Below are positions 31,889-41,813 of a DNA stretch of 64,000 nucleotides, piece by piece. Position numbers and translations under genes: made by a program. The stretch's first letter is position 1, and the number at the start of each line of letters is the position of its first letter. Below the pieces are notes generated by a model that worked only from the letters and a program-made list of their open reading frames with translations, searched no databases and had not been told where the DNA came from. This stretch comes from Ixodes scapularis (Eukaryota > Arthropoda > Arachnida > Ixodida > Ixodidae), in assembly GCF_016920785.2 (NCBI RefSeq), contig NW_024609846.1, positions 104,336,831-104,400,830 of the forward strand, written 5' to 3'.

Positions 31889-33784
31889 TCTGTCGGATTT
31901 ATCAGAGCGCAAAACCCCGCGTCAAGCTGAAACAAATTGTTTCTTCCACTAAAAAAAAAACAACAAAAAAAAACATTTTTTTAAGAGTAGTGGCTTTAGG
32001 AAAAGCTACCGCGGTAATAGTAATATTGTTTTAGTTTCGAAGCCCCCCAACAACGTAGGTCTTTCCAGCAGTGCTTGACTTCATGAATACAAAGGAAACA
32101 GCGCAAGAATCGAAGCAAACAGAAATGTAGAATCGTGATTTGATAGTTATCAGTTTTATCATTTTAACTTAATTATCTCTAGATTATGTATAAAGTTAAT
32201 TTCACTTTCAGTTATAACGCTTTGCGTGGCAGGGGGCTGTCCAGCACTTTACGCCACACGCTGTCCAACACTTTACGCCACAGCAGTCATTCAAGCTGAA
32301 TTGGAATATATTGTAAATGGCACCAGACTGTTTTCACATCCTTGGTATTTACATCGAGATAATAATTGTTTTGCGAATTCATTTATTTCGCTAAGACATT
32401 TGAAGAGTGATTTGCGCGGTGGAACGACCGGTTATTTTATATGTTTCTGTAAGCATGGCAAAAGTTATTAATTTGGCCTAATTACTTATTTCTGGTGTCT
32501 TTAACTTCAATAAATTTCACCGTATACGTTTTGGCGCCCTTTTTGGTTAATGATTCCCGCTGATCATGAGCTAGCGAATCACCTAGGACAACATCGGTGG
32601 AGATTTTATTGGAAGTGTCTCAGACCCTGTGAGCTTTCATGCATTCAATACTTCGCCCTTTCTAGATCGTAAATCGTAAATGAAACCAAACCAAGGGATA
32701 ATTTTATCTTGGGCATACCCAACACGCGCCGTTCATGCATTACGAAGCCCTGGAAGAAGCGAAAACCACAAAAACATCGACCTCGAACGGAGAACCGCCG
32801 GCTTCCTTGATGGCCCACAGTTTGCTTGCTTGCTCCTTCGCGTCTTCAAGAAACAGGGGCACTTCTTCGTCCGTCACCAGCGTTGTCATTGGGCTCATAG
32901 CCACGTGAGACCCTGCACAAACAAAAAAGAAGGAGGTGATCTGTACTTTTAATAATACTTGTAGTGTGCAGCCAGCCTCTGGAGTACAAGCCCGTCAAAC
33001 CAGCGGGGTAACCAAGATCGAAGCTAGGAGTGCACTTCTTTTGTCGTTCATTTTGTTACTTTGCCATCGTTTTGTTGCCGCTATGCTCATAATGTTGTTT
33101 ATCTGTTGTTCTTTTAATGAAGGGGAAGAATACTGTCACGCGAATGTATTGATACGAAACGAGGTGTAGGACAGTGCAGTGCTTTACTTGCCTACGACTG
33201 GGACTTTTGCTACACTACCCTAAGTGCAGCTGAACCACGCTCAAAAGCACAGGCTTTGCGCATGTAGCCTTTGATGCAGCGCGAGCTAATAAGGAGCTGC
33301 AGCATAGCCAAGTAATAGCCATGCTACTTGAAAACAGCAACAAACAAAGCAAGTATGATGAGCGAAATGCAGCTTTCATTGGTGTGCGCTTGTAATGTGG
33401 TGTGCGGTTGTAATGGTTTCGGATAAAACTGAAGAGCTCATCTGCCCTGATTCTGGTGTATAGGGGCGCAAAGGGGGGGGGGGGGGGGGGAGGAGGAGTC
33501 ATAATTCCAATTAGCATTCAAGCAAGGCCATACCGAATGCACTATTAATGGCAGCCAAATTTTAAATATTGGTGCAGGTACGTGTTTACTGCATATCGTA
33601 TTCAGACTTTTTTAAAAAGGCCATGCAACTATTTTTTTTTTTACTTTCGCTAAATACTACTCAGAATCACTCCCTAACCTTAATAACTAAATAAACTTGA
33701 CTTAGTTGTTTGTTTTTTTTCGAAGCAATAAATATAAGCATTGTTCATCCCCTCAACTCGGAACCAGAAAAAGAGGCCACGTGG
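31889..33784. other. No confirmed gene; candidate minus-strand exon at 32780-32912
   Basis: 32236-32283 holds a 24-bp motif (GCTGTCCAGCACTTTACGCC) twice in tandem. On the minus strand, a pyrimidine tract and GTGCAG end at 32913 and are followed by an open frame reading MSPMTTLVTDEEVPLFLEDA and on through SKLWAIKEAGGSPFEVD. This looks coding, but I recognise no family and no clear donor. A G-run of about 17 is at 33475-33491. Confidence 0.35.
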
Positions 33785-34066
33785 CCTGGTGCCTATCCTA
33801 TGCCGCCAACCTTAATCATTTATCCACGCGGGGGGTCGGCAAAGTAGAAAGCGCGCGCCGAGCTCCGGAAATCTTAAAGTTCGGCTGTTCACATCACCGC
33901 AGTGGTTGGACACGAACCACTACCCGAGTGTCCGCCGAGGCATTGATTGTTAGGAGCCGAAGTCGAGTTGCTCACGCAGTGCTCGTGTCCAATCCATGAG
34001 CCGCGCGCGACTATCGTCAGGCGGGTGGTTTCGATCCCACAATTGCGTCATCAAGCTTCGTGAAGG
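33785..34066 (+). repeat. Dispersed ~280-bp repeat, copy 1
   Basis: Reads CCTATGCCGCCAACCTTAAT, GTCGGCAAAGT, TTCGGCTGTTCACATCACCG, CAGTGGTTGGACACGA, CCAATCCATGAGCCGCGC, GGTGGTTTCGATCCC and GTGAAGGCGAGAC. The same order appears inverted at 60043-60383. Confidence 0.75.
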
Positions 34067-34134
34067 CGAGACTGAAAAAATGGTTCATTTTATGAACAAA
34101 AAGTAAGGGCGCAAACGAGCTGGTGTACATTGCA

Positions 34135-34248
34135 CATGGTTGAAAAGACCCAGAGACTGCGGGTAAACGACACAACACTAAAGAGTCTCTAAAAGACTTG
34201 TTTAGTGTTGTGTCGTTTACCCGCAGTCTCGGGGTTTTTTCAACCATG
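34135..34248. repeat. 48-bp-arm near-perfect inverted repeat, 18-nt loop
   Basis: Left arm 34135-34182 (CATGGTTGAAAAGACCCAGA...) and right arm 34201-34248 are complementary with about four mismatches. GAGACTGCGGGTAAACGACA through to ACACTAAA is perfect. The loop itself contains AGTCT/AGACT. Confidence 0.9.
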
Positions 34249-34472
34249 GTTCATTTTATCCTCGCAATTTCATCGCCACCAAGAAACTTCGGAATCGGTG
34301 GCGATCCGTGCGAGTATACTTGGGCCAATCTAGGACCAGTCCGCCTCTGTAAAGTCTTGAACATTCCAACCGGATATCATTTCATGACCCCTTTAAGGCT
34401 GCGGTCCCACGGCAGCCATCATGAGCAAGGCGTTAGTCCAACCAATAGATGGCGACACGCACCCGTGGGGTG

Positions 34473-34700
34473 TAAAGCCCCTCGATGTGTTTGGGCTTGT
34501 CTTGCAAGTAGCGTCAAATGCGCGAGTGCACGAGGCCCATGTCTCGAGCGGCCCCTGGAAGCAAATGGCGGCGCAGCACTGAAATGAGCGGGCCTTGGAA
34601 GCGAATGGCGGCGGAGCACCCGCTCATGGCACGTGTCTCGCGCGCTTCCACAACAATGGTTGGCGGTACTTGTAAAAAACGCTTTTATCAAGGGGCTTTA
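34473..34700 (+). mobile_element. hAT-type MITE, 228 bp, perfect 8-bp TSD (copy 1)
   Basis: Ends TAAAGCCCCTCGAT and ATCAAGGGGCTTTA are inverted repeats with one mismatch. The 8-bp sequence GTGGGGTG is duplicated on both sides (34465-34472, 34701-34708), the length made by hAT transposases. A second, inverted copy is at 60548-60776. The ORFs through it are chance. Confidence 0.88.
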
Positions 34701-34708
34701 GTGGGGTG

Positions 34709-35001
34709 GCCGAAACATTGGTTCACAGTGGGATGGCTCGAGCACCATCACGTTCCCCTCGTGGCCTTGCTCGCGCCGCTGCCAGCTGTGCTCAGCTAGC
34801 TCAAGTAGCGTGGCCCAGCAAACGGATGTATGCGAAAATGTCAGGCTGGGTATAAATTGTTCTCTGATATAGGGGCATGCGGTTCGGCGGTTGTAACGGG
34901 CTTTCGCAATAAATCTTACCCAGAAAGAATCAAATGTTGATTGACCGTGTCAATATTCTATCAATGAATATTTATTCTGCAGGAATGCACGCTCAGTAGA
35001 C
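34709..35001. other. No recognised gene
   Basis: Short stretch between the hAT MITE and the Harbinger target site; nothing recognisable. Confidence 0.45.
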
Positions 35002-35306
35002 TTACCGCCGAATTCATAGATGTCACTCCGAGTCATGCCAAGTTAGGGTGCCTACATGTCTGTCTGTCTCAGGGTGAAGACATCCATTGTTGCCCTGAAT
35101 GTGCCAGCGCGTGACGCTCTCGCGCACCCAGTGCGTGGCTTGGGCGGTAAAATGGCGTCTATGCATTGGCCAAAGCGACGCGCTCGAGCTGAGTGACACC
35201 GGATTGCGCGCACTTAAAAATGCATAAAAAAACGATTGGGCGGAAAAATGGCTGAGATGTCTCCACTCAAGCAAAAGCGCGCGTGTGTATGGAGGCACTC
35301 TATGCC

Positions 35307-35329
35307 AAGTGAAGGGCGACCCTTCACTT
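35307..35329. promoter_or_regulatory. Subterminal interrupted palindrome, candidate transposition-protein site
   Basis: AAGTGAAGGG, three bases, then its exact complement CCCTTCACTT. Further AGTGAAG or CTTCACT-type motifs lie at about 35358, 35396 and 35410 near this end, and at about 40598, 40629 and 40688 near the other end. Subterminal repeats shared by both ends are expected binding sites for the Myb-like protein or transposase; that role is inference. Confidence 0.5.
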
Positions 35330-35761
35330 ACAGAAGGGCGGTTGAAGGGGCACTTCCACTTGAAGTGAGGTTTACCATTCTGAAATGGCACTTCGCTTTC
35401 ACTCGAGCAAGTGAAGGGAGCCCTTCTACGGGATGCGTCCGGGAGCGAGAGTAGAAAAGAAATTTATATTTATACTTTGCGTAAGACCACAAAAGTAAGT
35501 TAATTCTTAGTGTGTTTACATAATTTGTGTTTATAAAGAAATATTAGCACATAACAAACATGTTGCGATTTCAGAAACGAACGTAGCTCGTGCATCTTCT
35601 TTCAAACTAAATTGGCCAGCAATATAGCCATCAATATCCATGCTGAATACATTCCAAGTCCTTCCGATATCCTTGTTCCAACGCCACCACCGCCGTTGCC
35701 TTTTCGTGTTTACTTGCCCTGCTGGTTTGTTCTTTTAAAGTTTTCATTTCCGTAGCGTGTA

Positions 35762-37965
35762 ATGGATAAGGCCAAGGCACCCGCTGCGCGGTTCACAGAG
35801 ATCGAAAAGGCAATACTGATGGAACTTGTAATGACGTACAAAAAAATCATCGAATGTAAAAAGACCGACGAATCGTCGTTAAACAAAAAAAAGGCAACTT
35901 GGATTCGACTCTGCAACGAGTATAACTGCAACCACGGTGTATATCGACGGGACGTGAAACAGCTAAAAAAATGGTGGGAAAATGTGAAGACCAAAGCGAA
36001 GAAAGACCATTCCAAAGAAAAAAACAAGGTCCACAAAACAGGCAAGTCTCTCGTTCAGGTTTCTCATCGCGCTGAAAGTGCCTCGGAATGAGCGATGGGT
36101 CACATTTGTAGCCCGAACTGTCGGTCACAAATTCGCCCTTGTTTCGAACTGTTGTTTCTGGAATACCTGTCATGGGGGATGGAGCGTGAACGTGCGCAGA
36201 CAAGTCGGTTATGCAACCTAATGCTGTCAGTTGAATACCGTAGTAACCTGACAATGGAGCAGCATGAACGGAACCGCAGCACGATATAATACTACCGTTA
36301 AATCAGTAATTCTACTTGCAGTTTTTGCGGCGGACATGTACAGTAGATCACAACTGACAACACCCAGATGCTCAATATTTCATTTCATTACGCATGGGGC
36401 AGAGGGGATGAACATTCCCTATCAGCAAATGCATGCCTATAAATCGGGGTATATTTAAAAAGGAAAACAGATCTTAGATAACATTAGAACTTGGAGTGCC
36501 TAGATTGACTACTGTTTGCTCCTTTAGGAGGGGGGCCACCTGGCAAGCCAATGAGCGCCACCTCCGTGCTGGTTGGGGCGGTGGCCTCACACGTGTTCAA
36601 CAGACAGGAAAATATGGAGGACAGCGATGGGGCACCCTATCTGCCCCCGGTCTGCAGCCTCCCAGTTCTCCGACTACTGCAGCCGATGCTGGACGGCGAG
36701 GAGGACCCTCTTGATGCCGACTTGGGTAGAATGCTTGAACCGTTTCCATGTCTTGACCTGTACTTTCTAAACTGGTACCTTTTCGTCTTTACCCACTGAT
36801 CTTCTCATGGATATGCATGGATACGGTTATAGATCATAATGAGTCTGCCTTCAGAAATGTTTCACCTGGTGTTCCTCAGTAGTACATACTGGCACCCCTA
36901 CGTTTTTTAATAATCATGAATGACCTTGCAGCAACCATCTCATCTAATATTAATCTTGTTGCAGATGACTGTGTCGTCAATAACAAAGTAAAAAGTGTGC
37001 ATGACAACATTCAATTTCAAGATAATTTAGTAAAAATGAACAAATGGTGCGAACAGCATGTACATTACTTATGTACAAGGTAACATATATCATTGCAGGG
37101 CTGGGTTCCATACAGCTTCAAAACAGTACATGGCAACTACTGCAGACTAACAATGACCATACTCCCCTGACAAAGAAACAAACAGCACAGGGTATTAAAA
37201 TAATCATAGCATGATTTCTGCCAAGAAATATCTATACCAAGCACTCCAAAAGGTGGAAACGGTTAAGTGATCTAGTGGCCTAGTTTATGGCACAGGTTCA
37301 AAATGGATGAAAACATTGTTACACATTAGATCAGCAGCAGAAAAAAAAAATCAAATACTTCAAATTGCAACTGCATGAAAAACAAAAATACAATCTCAAA
37401 CTTATAAAAACCCTTTCTACTCTTCATGTATGTCCCATTGTTCACTTCATAACTTCTACGTGTTCTTTCAATTGCAGAGGAGCCCGGTTCACCAGCTGGG
37501 CCTGCCTCAGACGTCGGTGCACCACTGTCACCAGCGGCTGCCTGCGTCGCTGATAGACCTGCAGCAGCCCCAGCAGCTTGCCTGATTAGCCAGACATCTA
37601 CTGCAGGGTCACCAGCTCCTACACCTGCGGCTGCTGCAGCGTGCAACAGTGGTAGTGCGGCAGCAGCTGTGGGCAGTGGTGCCCGCCAGGTCGGAGGACG
37701 TATGGCGCTGCTGGAAAGGAGCCTCGCAGAGGAAAACGATATGAGGATGGCCTTTGTCCAGCAGGAGCATGCCCTGCGCTGCAACTTCCTTGAACAGGAC
37801 CACCGCGACGCACTCAGCAAGAGAGCTGCGCTGCATGAAATGGAAATTAAATTGCGCGAGGACGAGCTGAAAAAAAGAAATGCCATTCACGAAATGGAGA
37901 TGAAGCTCCTGTGTATCAAGGAAAACATACTGCTGCAGGAGCTGAGCCAGAAGGCTGCACAATAA
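35762..37965 (+). CDS. Harbinger Myb/SANT-like DNA-binding protein (three exons)
   Basis: Exons 35762-36041, 36528-36725 and 37478-37965 join to 966 nt, 321 residues plus TAA. Intron 1 starts GCAAGT, a consensus GC-AG donor, and ends CTCCTTTAG. Intron 2 starts GTAGAA and ends TTTCAATTGCAG. Phases match at both joins (G/GA and G/AG). Residues about 8-85 form a Myb/SANT-like trihelix (FTEIEKAILMELV, KKATWIRLCNEYN, LKKWWENVKTKAKK). The middle is Gly/Pro/Ala-rich. Residues about 225-320 are a charged coiled coil (LLERSLAEENDMRM...ENILLQELSQKAAQ). In characterised Harbinger elements this second protein binds transposon ends and brings the transposase to the nucleus; that role is inferred here. The start is the first ATG in frame, with no alternative upstream. 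Confidence 0.88.
36844..37090 (+). pseudogene. LINE reverse-transcriptase fragment in intron 2
   Basis: Conceptual translation reads FRNVSPGVPQ, a TAG stop, then YILAPLRFLIIMNDL, INLVADDCVVNN, and KMNKWCE. These are the G-P-Q-x-x-L-x-P-L, (F/Y)-A-D-D and following thumb-region blocks of a non-LTR reverse transcriptase. It lies between exons 2 and 3 of the Myb-like gene, sense to it. With one stop and no flanking LINE sequence recognisable it is a short dead fragment. It differs from the LINE at 51-55 kb (VADD rather than YAHD context). Confidence 0.75.
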
Positions 37966-38097
37966 ATCATATTCAAACTGCTATGCCTGCTTTACTGATG
38001 GTTCACTTTTAAAGTCAAACTGAAGTATCACACACTTGGAAGTACGACTCCTCACCTTCATGGCCTGTGTGATGGGCCTCTTGAGCCTACGTGCAGC

Positions 38098-40574
38098 TCA
38101 CGTAAAGCTCAGCAGAATGATGTTCTGCCGGATACGCAGACCCGAAGGAGAGTCCTCCGGGAGAATCGGTGGCAGGTGTGGCTGCCGCCGCCTTCTGGCA
38201 TTCCGTGCCCTGGGACTTGGTGGCGGGGGTGGAGGAGGAGGTAGGGGCTCATTTCTTGCACGTCCCAGATTATGCAAAGCCGCACACGCGGTGATGATGC
38301 TGCATGAGTGGCGAGTCTTGTGCTGGAGCCGCATATCCAAACAGGGAAATCGTCTCTTCCAAACCCCAAAGGCCCTCTCGACGGAGTTCCTCGTTCGGAT
38401 CTGGGCCTTGTTGTACCTAAATCAAATTATAAGGCATGTGATCGATTTTTAGGCATCTGGGAACATACTTGCAATCACTGTATTTTCTTTTTCAGTATGG
38501 AAATAACAGGTTGACATTCTTTTGTCGAGGTTAGATATGTTTTATTGACAACTTTTCGTGCACGCACGGCTTCATGATACTGTTGACATCTCATGGAAAC
38601 TTTTTCGTTCTTGCGACATTTCGTCGACAAACGTTTTCTTCTGCTAGGTGGATTGAATTTAGTGGTCGCGGTCGTCAAATCTTATGATTTTTTTTTTCAT
38701 TTGCCTAATGCTGAAAAAGAAAAATTAGACTGAATTTACTTTTTAGTGAATGAACCACCGACGGCGGGGCAAGCTATGTCTTAAACAGACCACACGATCA
38801 CACCTCGCTTTGCTCCGCTCTGCTAGGGGAAATGGTTCATTAGCGATGTGCGCGACCAAAAGCGCCGCTGCGGTCAGCTTTCGACGATTGGCCAAACCGT
38901 GGGCATATGAGCATTGTCAGATTGTCAGCTTTGACGGTGTTACTTTCGGATTGCAATGACTCCTAGCTTCCACTGTGCTTTTTAAACACACCACCGAAGT
39001 CGTCGTCGCACCTGATGGTAAGTAGACAGGATAACAACTGGTGACGTCACGTCGAGGCAAATCCCACTCGTGACGTCACGGATGGAAACCATAACAGGGC
39101 GCCATTGAAACATCTCGGTGCTAAAATAATCTCAAGTTCGAGCTTGCACCAAGCCTTGTCGAAACCGCCAAGGGTTCGGCAAGGTAGGAAAGAACATTGG
39201 ATATCGGCGAAGTGATCTGTCCATGAAACGCTTGAAGAACTGTTTGTCACCGGCAATGACTGCCTGCTATTACAGACATTAGTGATGTTGTCAGTGCAGT
39301 ACCAAAACAAATCTTATACTTCTGCCGATGATTTGGCTTACCTCCCTCCGGGACTATTTGCCGCTCCAGGGTTTGCGAGCGGCGTCATCAGGAAAGGGAG
39401 ACAGGCATAGCCCATATCCCCCAGCAGGACGCCGGGCACTCTGCTCTCCTCGTAAAGGGCACGCGCACGACTGCCATCAAAGATGCGGCTGTCGTGCACA
39501 GATCCTGGCCAACTTGCCACAACATCAAAGAACTGTAGCTGTGGGCCGGTGATGGCCTGCAGGTATATAACATTGCATTAATACGGCAATTTGGGCCAGT
39601 TGGCTCATGCTCGAAAACAAGTGAAACAACTGCCCCCCCCCCCCCCCCCCCCCCCCGGGGCTGGCTACGTGCCTGTTGCCCGTAAATAACGTCGCATATG
39701 CAAGCCAGGTATAGGCTGTGCAATGGCTATTTCGAGCGGGCCCAGAGGTGTACAATAAGCAGCAACAACACAGCTGATGAAAGGGTTTCCCTATGTTTTA
39801 CAATGATCGGGTTGAACAGCTGAAATCGTTTTGCGTGAGCATTACCCATGCTTCCCAGCCTGGCAGTTTAGTAGGCAAGCTACGTCAATAAAGGGGGTAT
39901 AAGAAATATGAGCTCACCTGGACGTTCAGGGAGAAGACTCCTTTCCTATTGCGATAAACTTCCGCATCATCTCCGCCGGGGCTTCTGATGCGCACGTGGG
40001 TGCAGTCGATGCAACCCGTGACGCCAGGAAACTGCCCCATTGCGTAGAAGTCGCGCATAACGCCGTGGTACTCCGACGCAGCCGGGAAGTGCACCAGCCT
40101 TCGGAAGAGCACCCTCGCGATGAGCGTCGTCACCGTCCTCACTGTGCGGCAGACAGTCGGCTGGGAGACATGCACCAGGTCTCCCGCTACCATCTGGAAG
40201 GTCCCGGCGCCGTAAAAGCGAAGGGTGACCAGCAACTGGAGCAGGGGGGTGAGCGGCAGTCCTCGGTTGTCGCCGGTTTGCTGGAGAGGCAGCAGCGTCA
40301 GGAGTTCCCTCACCGTCGTCTTCGTAAAGCGATATCTCGCGAGGAACTGGCGGTCACTGTACAGCTCCATCGGGTTCAGGCGGTCCGATAGATTACGCCG
40401 CGGCACCGACGGACCGAGCGGGTACATAACGCCGAACACAAGGTCGCACGCACGAGTAGCGAACTCAAAAGACGCGATCCTGCGAGCGGCATCACTCCGA
40501 TAACCCGGGTAACCCGCCATCTTTTGCGATGAAGGGAGGCTCGAGTGTAGTTGAAGGGCGGTGCCACCGCTCAC
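38098..40574 (-). CDS. PIF/Harbinger DDE transposase (HARBI1-like, three exons)
   Basis: Transcribed right to left: exon 1 40574-39918, exon 2 39556-39342, exon 3 38416-38098 (TGA). The joined 1191 nt encode 396 residues, or 378 from the internal ATG at 40520, whose context MAGYPGYRS looks more natural. Donors are CAG/GTGAGC and GAG/GTAAGC; acceptors are CCTGCAG and GATTTAG; phases 0 and 2 agree. Catalytic residues are visible: the first Asp in TGCIDCTH (exon 1), the second in LLGDMGYACLP (exon 2), and the Glu in RTRNSVERAFGVWKRRF (exon 3). WPGSVHDSRIF is the conserved block before the second Asp. The N-terminal helix-turn-helix block is LVTLRFYGAGTFQMVAGDLV. The C-terminus is Pro/Arg-rich. 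It converges with the Myb-like gene, whose stop is 132 bp away. Confidence 0.92.
39633..39680. repeat. Poly-C tract with a GGCTACGTGCC repeat end
   Basis: A C-run of about 24 is followed by GGGGCTGGCTACGTGCCTG, matching the right end of the element at 4498-4703. It sits in transposase intron 1 (39557-39917), so it is tolerated by splicing. Only one end is recognisable. Confidence 0.65.
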
Positions 40575-40719
40575 TTGAATTTTTTCGAGAAAAGTCCGAG
40601 TGAAGTGCGAGGCGAGGGAGCGTTTCGAGTGAAGGGGGATTTATGAAACGTAATGACACCCACTCAAGGGCGTTGGAAGTTAAGTTCGAGTGAAGTGGGA
40701 TCTATGAATTCGGCGGTTA

Positions 40720-41211
40720 GTCTTCCAAGATACCAGTGGCAGCGGACGTCAAGTAAACTGCTTTGCGATTTACGGTACTTACCTCACCATTTTAATGATG
40801 ACTAAAATAACGTCACGAAATATTGTGTTTTACGAGATCCGGAAAATGTTGTAAAGGTTATTACATAATAGGGGGGTTCCCAGAAAACAAACGCCGTTGC
40901 AATATTTTCGGAAGTATCGACACACATAATGTAAGTACAGCTTAGGAGGAATATGATGAAAACCATCAGAAGAAATAGGAAGACGTTTATTTGCATTGAT
41001 GACGCCATGAATGAACGGCGTTTAGCGACGGCAAGTTATGAGCGTTCGGGAATTTATAAGTTCACGTGATTGCTAACTATGGACATGCGTTTTTGTCGGG
41101 AGATGGTGTTGTGGTGATGACCTGGTATCGGACGACTCGTGGCAGACGAACAAGCAAGTTTCTTCTCAGCGAATGGTAAGTGTCCAGTGTCAAGCACAAC
41201 ATGTGGCTACC
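40720..41211. other. No recognised gene
   Basis: AT-rich, short ORFs only. Confidence 0.4.
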
Positions 41212-41322
41212 GATGTTGTCGACGTCTCGAACACTTACCGCTTTCGACAAAAGTCCTGGCACCTGGGCTAACTTTCTGGAAAGACTCGAAGTCTTCCTTG
41301 AGTCCAACGCCATCATAAACAG
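41212..41322 (+). pseudogene. Ty3/gypsy-like Gag N-terminal fragment
   Basis: Frame reads SRTLTAFDKSPGTWANFLER and then LEVFLESNAI before a TGA. This resembles the start of gypsy-type Gag proteins in arthropods (W-x-x-Y/F-x-x-R-L-x-x-F-F-x-x-N-x-I). It ends only about 60 bp before integrase sequence begins, so nearly all of gag-pol has been deleted. Confidence 0.55.
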
Positions 41323-41354
41323 TAACTGAAAACGATCCACTATTCAATCGGTGG

Positions 41355-41813
41355 GTGGCGAAACGTATCCGCATCTGCGAAGTCATGGGCGATGCGTACT
41401 CTAAGTGGCTGGAAGTTTACACGATGCCTGTCACGACGTCCAAACACGTCAATGACGTTCTATGGTCTCTTTTACCTACTTTTGCCCTACCGAAAATACT
41501 TTTCTCTTATAACGCGGCCAATCTTGCTTCAAACAAAATAAACAAGTTTTTGAAGAAAAAACTTGAAGAAACAGGCATCACATTAGTGCACCATACCATC
41601 CTGCAACTAACGGGCGTGCAGAACAGATGGTGTGCGAAACAAAAAAACAAAAACAAAAAAAAGCCCTTTTGAAGCTTACGGAAGAAGCAGTTCAGTGAAG
41701 AATCGCCAGGTTGTTGTTCCACCAGCACGCGACCGGTCTCATCTTACACGGTAAAAACACCCCTGGAAGCAATATTCGGCGGACGAAGAACCACACCCCT
41801 TGAACTCATGATA
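41355..41813 (+). pseudogene. Ty3/gypsy-like integrase core fragment, frameshifted
   Basis: Reads MGDAYSKWLEVYTMPVTTSK (first catalytic Asp block), then GLP-type LPKILFSYNAANLASNKINK, where the second catalytic Asp is replaced by Tyr. After a frameshift near 41592 it continues APYHPATNGRAEQMVCE (catalytic Glu block). Further frameshifts precede RIARLLF and TPLEAIFGGRRTTPLELM. Clearly non-functional. Confidence 0.8.

Larger units (their letters stand above)
35005..40716. mobile_element. Complete autonomous PIF/Harbinger transposon, 5712 bp
   Basis: The left end CCGCCGAATTCATAGAT (35005) and the right end ATCTATGAATTCGGCGG (ending 40716) are identical 17-bp inverted repeats. TTA is duplicated outside both (35002-35004, 40717-40719), the TWA-type target typical of PIF/Harbinger. 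Two convergent spliced genes fill the element: a Myb/SANT-like protein on the plus strand (35762-37965) and a DDE transposase on the minus strand (38098-40574). Both conceptual mRNAs are open with all splice phases consistent, so the element could be recently active. A dead LINE fragment and a poly-C repeat end lie in introns. This is the usual two-gene organisation of the superfamily. Confidence 0.93.

Noticed and set aside
40225..40503. Plus-strand ORFs opposite the transposase exon
   Set aside because: Shadow frames of the well-supported minus-strand exon 1.
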